From an uncultured Clostridium sp. (GTDB taxonomy: Bacteria > Bacillota > Clostridia > TANB77 > CAG-508): 9,929 bases of DNA. The stretch spans positions 1-9,929 of the forward strand of contig USFC01000060.1 in NCBI GenBank assembly GCA_900553865.1, written 5' to 3'. The notes under the pieces were generated by a model, which was given only the letters and a program-made list of their open reading frames with translations, was not told the origin of the DNA and did no database searches. Position 1 is the stretch's first letter. Every line of letters starts with the position of its first letter. The translations under genes were made by a program, and so were the position numbers. This document shows, one piece after another, positions 6,260-9,929 of this stretch.

Positions 6260-6305
6260 AAGGATGACCTTTTAATAAAAAAAATAAGGCATCCTTTTTT
6301 ACGTA
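6250..6305 (+). terminator. Intrinsic terminator after the anchored protein gene
   Basis: A long stem is formed by TACGTAAAATAAGGATG (6250-6266) and CATCCTTTTTTACGTA (6290-6305), with one missing base on the right arm and an inner CCTT/AAGG pair (6268-6271 with 6286-6289). The T run at 6295-6300 follows the GC-containing part. It begins 2 bases after the stop codon at 6246-6248. The outer stem is nearly symmetrical, so it might work in both directions. Confidence 0.85.
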
Positions 6306-6329
6306 GAGAACAAGAAAGGAATTGTAAAA

Positions 6330-7721
6330 ATGCTATTTACCAGTATCAGTTTTTTATATTATTTTTTGCCAATAGTATTGGCTATATATTTTATTGTACC
6401 TAAAAAAACTAAAAATTTTATACTATTTGTTGCTTCTATGTTTTTCTATTTTTATGGAGAGCCAAAATATATTTTTTTAATGCTAATAGAAATTTTGATG
6501 GCATATGTAGGGGCAATATTAATAGATAAGTATAAAAAGAAAAGTGTATTAATACTACTGCTTTCAATCCACATAGGATTATTAATATTTTTTAAATATA
6601 CAGATTTTTTAATTGGAAATATTAATAGTATTTTTGGAGCAAAATTTACACTACTTCAGTTAGCATTGCCAATTGGAATTTCTTTTTATACTTTTCAAAT
6701 TATAAGTTATGAAGTAGATGTATTTAAAAAGAAAGTAAAAGTGCAAAAGAACTTTTTAAATTTGGCAACATATATTTCTTTGTTTCCACAGTTAATTGCA
6801 GGACCTATTGTAAGGTACGAAACTATTGAAAAAGAGCTTACAGATAGAAAACATAGCTTTGAAAATTTTGCATATGGAGCAAGAAGATTTACCATTGGGC
6901 TTGCAAAAAAAGTACTTATAGCAAATATGTTAGGTGAGTTTTGTAACACCTTTTCCTTAGCAACAGAAAAAAGCACAATATTATATTGGCTCTTTGCAAT
7001 TTCATATATGTTACAAATTTATTTTGATTTTTCAGCCTACTCAGATATGGCAATAGGACTTGGAAGAATATTTGGCTTTAGATTTTTAGAGAACTTCAAT
7101 TATCCATATATATCTAAAAGCATCACAGAATTTTGGAGAAGGTGGCATATGTCACTTAGCTTGTGGTTTAGAGATTATGTGTATATTCCACTAGGCGGAA
7201 GCAGAAAAGGAACGAAAAAGCTTATAAGGAATATTCTTGTAGTATGGTTACTTACAGGAATTTGGCATGGAGCAAGTTGGAATTTTGTAGTATGGGGCTT
7301 GATGTTTGGAGTACTTTTAATAATAGAAAAATTGTGGATTGGAAAGCACATAGAAAAATTGCCAAATTTTTTAAGAAGTATGTATGTACTTTTTATAGTA
7401 ATGATAAGTTTTATAATATTTAACGCAAGTACACTAAAAGAAGCATTTGCAAATATATTAGGTTTATTTGGGGCAAACTCTATACGTGTAATAGATGAAT
7501 ATACCATATACTATTTAAAAAGTTATTTAATAACCTTTATAATTGCAATAATAGGAGCAACACCAATTGCTAAAAATATAATTGAAAAATTAAAGGCAAA
7601 GCCTAAAATAAATAAAATTATAAATGTATTAGAGCCAATAGCAATGGTAGCAGTAATTTTAATTGTAAATGCGTATTTAGTAGATAATTCTTACAATCCA
7701 TTTTTATACTTTAGATTTTAA
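6330..7721 (+). CDS. MBOAT family O-acyltransferase (AlgI/DltB-like)
   Basis: 463 residues, the normal size for AlgI-type MBOAT proteins, with about ten or more hydrophobic segments. Family signatures seen are LFPQLIAGPIVRY (151-163), QIYFDFSAYSDMAIGLGR (229-246), FNYPY (256-260), the invariant FWRRWHMSLS (268-277), FRDYVYIPLGGSR (280-292), and GIWHGASWNF (310-319) with the catalytic His313. These enzymes move an acyl group, usually acetyl, across the membrane and pass it to an extracytoplasmic partner that decorates a polysaccharide or cell-wall polymer. The partner here is the DHHW protein encoded 35 bases downstream. AAAGGA (6315-6320) lies 9 bases before the ATG. The gene starts only 24 bases after the preceding terminator stem, so its transcription depends on read-through or on a promoter overlapping the terminator. 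Confidence 0.95.
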   Translation: MLFTSISFLYYFLPIVLAIYFIVPKKTKNFILFVASMFFYFYGEPKYIFLMLIEILMAYVGAILIDKYKKKSVLILLLSIHIGLLIFFKYTDFLIGNINSIFGAKFTLLQLALPIGISFYTFQIISYEVDVFKKKVKVQKNFLNLATYISLFPQLIAGPIVRYETIEKELTDRKHSFENFAYGARRFTIGLAKKVLIANMLGEFCNTFSLATEKSTILYWLFAISYMLQIYFDFSAYSDMAIGLGRIFGFRFLENFNYPYISKSITEFWRRWHMSLSLWFRDYVYIPLGGSRKGTKKLIRNILVVWLLTGIWHGASWNFVVWGLMFGVLLIIEKLWIGKHIEKLPNFLRSMYVLFIVMISFIIFNASTLKEAFANILGLFGANSIRVIDEYTIYYLKSYLITFIIAIIGATPIAKNIIEKLKAKPKINKIINVLEPIAMVAVILIVNAYLVDNSYNPFLYFRF

Positions 7722-7756
7722 TGTAATAAAATTTAGAATTTGAGAAAGGGAGAAAA

Positions 7757-8848
7757 ATGAAGGATAAAACAAAAAATATAATAGTAACACTTGTATTTGT
7801 TACCATTTTAATCATAACTATGCTGGTAAATATTATAAAAAAAGATGAACAAATATCAATTGCTGAAAGAAGAAGGTTAGAGCAATTTCCACAATTTTCG
7901 ATTTCAAAATTATTTAACGGAACATTTTTTGAAAACTTTGATAAATATGTGGTAGACCAATTTGCAAACAGAGATAGTTTTAGAAGACTAAAAGTAGAAA
8001 CAGAGTTATATGCTTTCAAAAAAAAGGACTATAACAACGTATATGAATACAAAGGATATATAATAAAAAATGAATATCCATTAAACGAAAAATCAGTGGT
8101 AAATGTAGCAAACAAAGTAAAGCAAATATACGATATGTATGAGCTAAAAAATAACAATATATATTTTACCATGGTGCCAGATAAAAATTATTTTGTAAGC
8201 AATGGAAATTTAAAACTAGATTATAACAAAATGGAAAATATACTAAAAACAAATTTGCCTTTTGCACAATATATAAAAATAGATGATATGCTTGAATTAA
8301 CAGACTATTATAAAACAGATACACACTGGAAGCAAGAAAATATGTTAAAAGTAGCCAGCAAAATAGCAAACAGTATGAATGTAACAATAGAAAAGGAATA
8401 TGAGCAAGTGAAAATAGCAGACTTTAAAGGAGTGTATAGTGGTCAACTGGCATTAAAAAATATCGAAAATGACGAAATAAAAATATTAATCAATAATACT
8501 TTAAAAAAATGCAAAGTATATAATTATGAAACAGGGGAATATTCAAATATTTATAATTTAAGCAAAGTAAATAGTTTAGACAAATATGATATATACCTAT
8601 CAGGTGCAGTGCCAATACTTACAATAGAGAATCCAGAATATAAAGAAGAAAAAGAATTAGTAGTATTTAGAGATTCTTTTGGAAGTAGCATAATTCCACT
8701 ATTAGCAACAGGATATAGTAAAATAACAGTAATAGATACTAGATATATATCACCAAAGCTTTTAAAAGAGTATGTAACTTTCGAAAATAAAGATGTACTA
8801 TTTATGTACAGTACACTTATAATAAATGATAGCAATACGCTAAAATAG
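7757..8848 (+). CDS. DHHW family protein (AlgX/AlgJ-like O-acetylation partner)
   Basis: 363 residues: one N-terminal signal anchor (about 8-27), then an extracytoplasmic SGNH-hydrolase-like domain. The DHHW signature appears as YYKTDTHW (184-191), giving D188, H190 and W191, and the nucleophile block as VVFRDSFGSS (302-311) with D306 and S307. Upstream, ERRRLEQFPQFS (37-48) and the FFENFDKYVVDQFANRDSFR stretch (57-76) are typical of the DHHW/AlgX family N-terminus. In related systems (AlgJ/AlgX, and the MBOAT-DHHW pairs of Clostridia) this protein takes the acetyl group from the MBOAT protein and transfers it to the polymer. It follows the MBOAT gene by 35 bases with AAAGGGAG at 7745-7752, so the two are surely one operon. 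The sugar acceptor is unknown. No terminator is evident after it. Confidence 0.92.
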   Translation: MKDKTKNIIVTLVFVTILIITMLVNIIKKDEQISIAERRRLEQFPQFSISKLFNGTFFENFDKYVVDQFANRDSFRRLKVETELYAFKKKDYNNVYEYKGYIIKNEYPLNEKSVVNVANKVKQIYDMYELKNNNIYFTMVPDKNYFVSNGNLKLDYNKMENILKTNLPFAQYIKIDDMLELTDYYKTDTHWKQENMLKVASKIANSMNVTIEKEYEQVKIADFKGVYSGQLALKNIENDEIKILINNTLKKCKVYNYETGEYSNIYNLSKVNSLDKYDIYLSGAVPILTIENPEYKEEKELVVFRDSFGSSIIPLLATGYSKITVIDTRYISPKLLKEYVTFENKDVLFMYSTLIINDSNTLK

Positions 8849-8852
8849 ATTA

Positions 8853-8879
8853 TTTACAGTAAAAGAAAGATTATATAAA
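8853..8879 (+). promoter_or_regulatory. Weak candidate promoter for the HNH gene
   Basis: TTTACA (8853-8858) and TATAAA (8874-8879) are good half-sites, but the spacer is only 15 bases. It would give a leader of about 90 bases containing the inverted repeat at 8893-8941. Confidence 0.3.
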
Positions 8880-8892
8880 GATTGAAGTATAA

Positions 8893-8941
8893 GCGTACAT
8901 GTATATCTAATTGTTATACATAAAATAAAACACATATACGC
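8893..8941. repeat. Imperfect inverted repeat upstream of the HNH gene
   Basis: GCGTACATGT (8893-8902) and ACATATACGC (8932-8941) pair at 9 of 10 positions across a 29-base loop. It sits between the DHHW stop and the HNH ribosome binding site and is more GC-rich at its ends than its surroundings. Confidence 0.4.
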
Positions 8942-8974
8942 AAAAGCATAAACATTGGATAAGGAGGTTTAAAG

Positions 8975-9628
8975 ATGATTATCGATTTACCGACGAAATT
9001 TTATTATGAGAAAGATGGTTCGAAAGCATTTGTAGATAATAAAATACTTTATTGTGAAAACAATGTATCATTTGAAAGATTAATGTACCATACAACATAT
9101 GAACTTCGTGGGAAAAGCACTTGCTATTACTGTGGATGTGAATTGAACGAAGAAAATCGGACATTAGATCATATGTATCCACGGGATTTTGGTGGAGTCT
9201 CAATCACGAACAATTTAGTACCATGTTGCACTAATTGTAATCAAAAAAAGAACAATTTAACTCTTAATGAGTATTTTGATTACATGAATGTGCAAGATGC
9301 TAAAAAGAGAAAACAATACAAAAGCGAATTATTACATAGGCATGAAGAGTATCGATATGAAAAAGGTTTTTATTTACCAGATAATTGGTATGAGTATACT
9401 TCAGACAGAATTTATGCAGAAATTTTGCTGACTGAAGAATACAAACATGGTAAAAGATACAATTTCATAAGAGAATTTTATACAAAATATGGGCATTTAC
9501 CACGACCTGTAGTGAAATCAGCCAATAACCGACTTTTGGATGGCTTTTTAGTACTATTGTTTGCAAAAGAAAATCAGATAGAGCAAATACCATGTATGAA
9601 ATTACAAAATGTAATAGATATCTCATAA
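8975..9628 (+). CDS. HNH endonuclease with ParB-like C-terminal segment
   Basis: 217 residues, soluble. Residues 48-95 are a zinc-stabilised HNH nuclease: C50-x2-C53, the catalytic LDHMYP (D65, H66, P69), FGG (72-74), NNLVP (79-83), C85-x2-C88 and a basic QKKNN end. Residues 130-217 hold a second region in which GHLPRPVVKS (173-182), RLLDGFLVLLFAKE (186-199) and IEQIPCMKL (202-210) resemble the ParB/sulfiredoxin-like fold (pattern: P-x-V, then L-x-DG, then an Ala-Lys helix, then IPC), although the usual GxxR box is absent. A perfect AAGGAGGT (8961-8968) lies 6 bases before the ATG. Half of its 12 arginines use CGN codons, unlike the neighbouring genes, and it has its own terminator; together these suggest a later insertion. 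Homing, phage-related and defence roles are all possible; the target is unknown. Confidence 0.88.
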   Translation: MIIDLPTKFYYEKDGSKAFVDNKILYCENNVSFERLMYHTTYELRGKSTCYYCGCELNEENRTLDHMYPRDFGGVSITNNLVPCCTNCNQKKNNLTLNEYFDYMNVQDAKKRKQYKSELLHRHEEYRYEKGFYLPDNWYEYTSDRIYAEILLTEEYKHGKRYNFIREFYTKYGHLPRPVVKSANNRLLDGFLVLLFAKENQIEQIPCMKLQNVIDIS

Positions 9629-9632
9629 AAAT

Positions 9633-9680
9633 AAAAGTCACTTGAGATATTAGAATCAAATAATTCAAGTGACTTTTTAT
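9633..9680 (+). terminator. Intrinsic terminator after the HNH gene
   Basis: AAAAGTCACTTGA (9633-9645) pairs perfectly with TCAAGTGACTTTT (9665-9677), ending in a T run (9674-9678). With A residues on the left arm and T on the right, it could also stop transcription from the opposite side, but no gene on that strand is seen. Confidence 0.88.
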
Positions 9681-9736
9681 TAATTTAAACAATATTTGAA
9701 CATAATATTCTAAAACATTTAATTTAGTAAAAAACA

Positions 9737-9765
9737 TTGACTTTGAATAAAAAAAGCAATAAAAT
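9737..9765 (+). promoter_or_regulatory. Promoter for the aldolase gene
   Basis: TTGACT (9737-9742), a 17-base spacer and TAAAAT (9760-9765) form the best promoter in the window. The predicted start is near 9772, giving a leader of about 80 bases. Confidence 0.7.
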
Positions 9766-9774
9766 AACCATAAA

Positions 9775-9793
9775 TTAGTAATAATATTACTAA
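9775..9793. promoter_or_regulatory. Perfect 19-bp palindrome downstream of the aldolase promoter, operator-like
   Basis: TTAGTAATAATATTACTAA is an exact palindrome around A9784. It begins about 3 bases after the predicted transcription start, a position typical for a repressor site. I cannot match it to a named regulator; a role as RNA hairpin or a chance AT-rich palindrome is also possible. Confidence 0.45.
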
Positions 9794-9850
9794 AAAATAG
9801 TTGTACCTAAATAAAAGGTAAGTACTATAAAATCAAAGGAGGAATGAAAT

Positions 9851-9929
9851 ATGCCATTAGTAACAACTAAGGATATGTTTGAAAAATCAATGAAAGAGCA
9901 CTTTGCAATAGGAGCTTTTAATGTAAATA
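9851..9929 (+). CDS. fba: Class II fructose-bisphosphate aldolase, N-terminus (gene runs off the window)
   Basis: Only 26 residues are visible: MPLVTTKDMFEKSM followed by KEHFAIGAFNVN. This matches the highly conserved start of class II, zinc-dependent fructose-1,6-bisphosphate aldolases (MPLV-T-K-x-M...AIGAFNVN), the glycolytic and gluconeogenic enzyme interconverting fructose-1,6-bisphosphate with glyceraldehyde-3-phosphate and dihydroxyacetone phosphate. The related tagatose-bisphosphate aldolases begin in a similar way and cannot be excluded from this fragment. AAAGGAGG (9835-9842) lies 8 bases before the ATG. It has its own promoter and palindromic leader, so it is a separate housekeeping unit and not part of the polysaccharide locus. 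Confidence 0.88.
   Translation, partial: MPLVTTKDMFEKSMKEHFAIGAFNVN

Noticed and set aside
9804..9820. TACCT/AGGTA hairpin in the aldolase leader as a riboswitch or second regulatory element.
   Set aside because: Only five base pairs with no surrounding conserved structure that I can recognise.

Overview
The window is very AT-rich, its genes end in TAA, TAG or TGA, arginine is written almost only as AGA/AGG, and most starts are preceded by strong Shine-Dalgarno sequences (AAAGGAGG, GAGGGAGG, AAGGAGGT). Together with the protein families, this points to a low-GC Gram-positive bacterium (Bacillota, most likely a Clostridia-type anaerobe). All genes lie on the + strand.

Layout. (1) 2-1152: the C-terminal part of a HipA-like Ser/Thr kinase, cut by the window edge, followed by a protein with an N-terminal region resembling the HipA N-subdomain and a C-terminal HIRAN domain. 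This looks like a toxin-antitoxin-like or defence-related pair. (2) 1184-3738: a tightly packed bacterial tyrosine kinase (BY-kinase) set, comprising a Wzz/CpsC membrane adaptor, a CpsD/CapB kinase with an unusual long tail, and a CpsB/CapC PHP-type tyrosine phosphatase. (3) 3943-4278: an unrecognised small three-helix membrane protein with its own good promoter. (4) 4416-5615: a second adaptor and kinase fused in one chain, whose kinase half has lost the P-loop lysine, the oligomerisation motif and the tyrosine tail, so it looks like a pseudokinase. (5) 5655-6248: an N-terminally anchored extracytoplasmic protein, possibly DUF4358-like, closed by a strong terminator. (6) 6330-8848: an MBOAT O-acyltransferase and a DHHW (AlgX/AlgJ-like) partner, a standard pair for O-acetylating an extracellular polysaccharide. 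(7) 8975-9628: an HNH endonuclease with a ParB-like C-terminal segment and foreign-looking codon use. (8) 9851-edge: the start of a class II fructose-bisphosphate aldolase gene with its own promoter and a perfect 19-bp palindrome in the leader.

How it may work together (inference). Blocks 2 to 6 look like a control and decoration module for a surface or secreted polysaccharide: an active tyrosine kinase/phosphatase switch, a catalytically degenerate second kinase that may modulate it, and an O-acetylation pair. No glycosyltransferase, polymerase or flippase is present, so the polymer-making genes must lie elsewhere. I see no tRNA, rRNA, CRISPR array, insertion sequence or replication origin.
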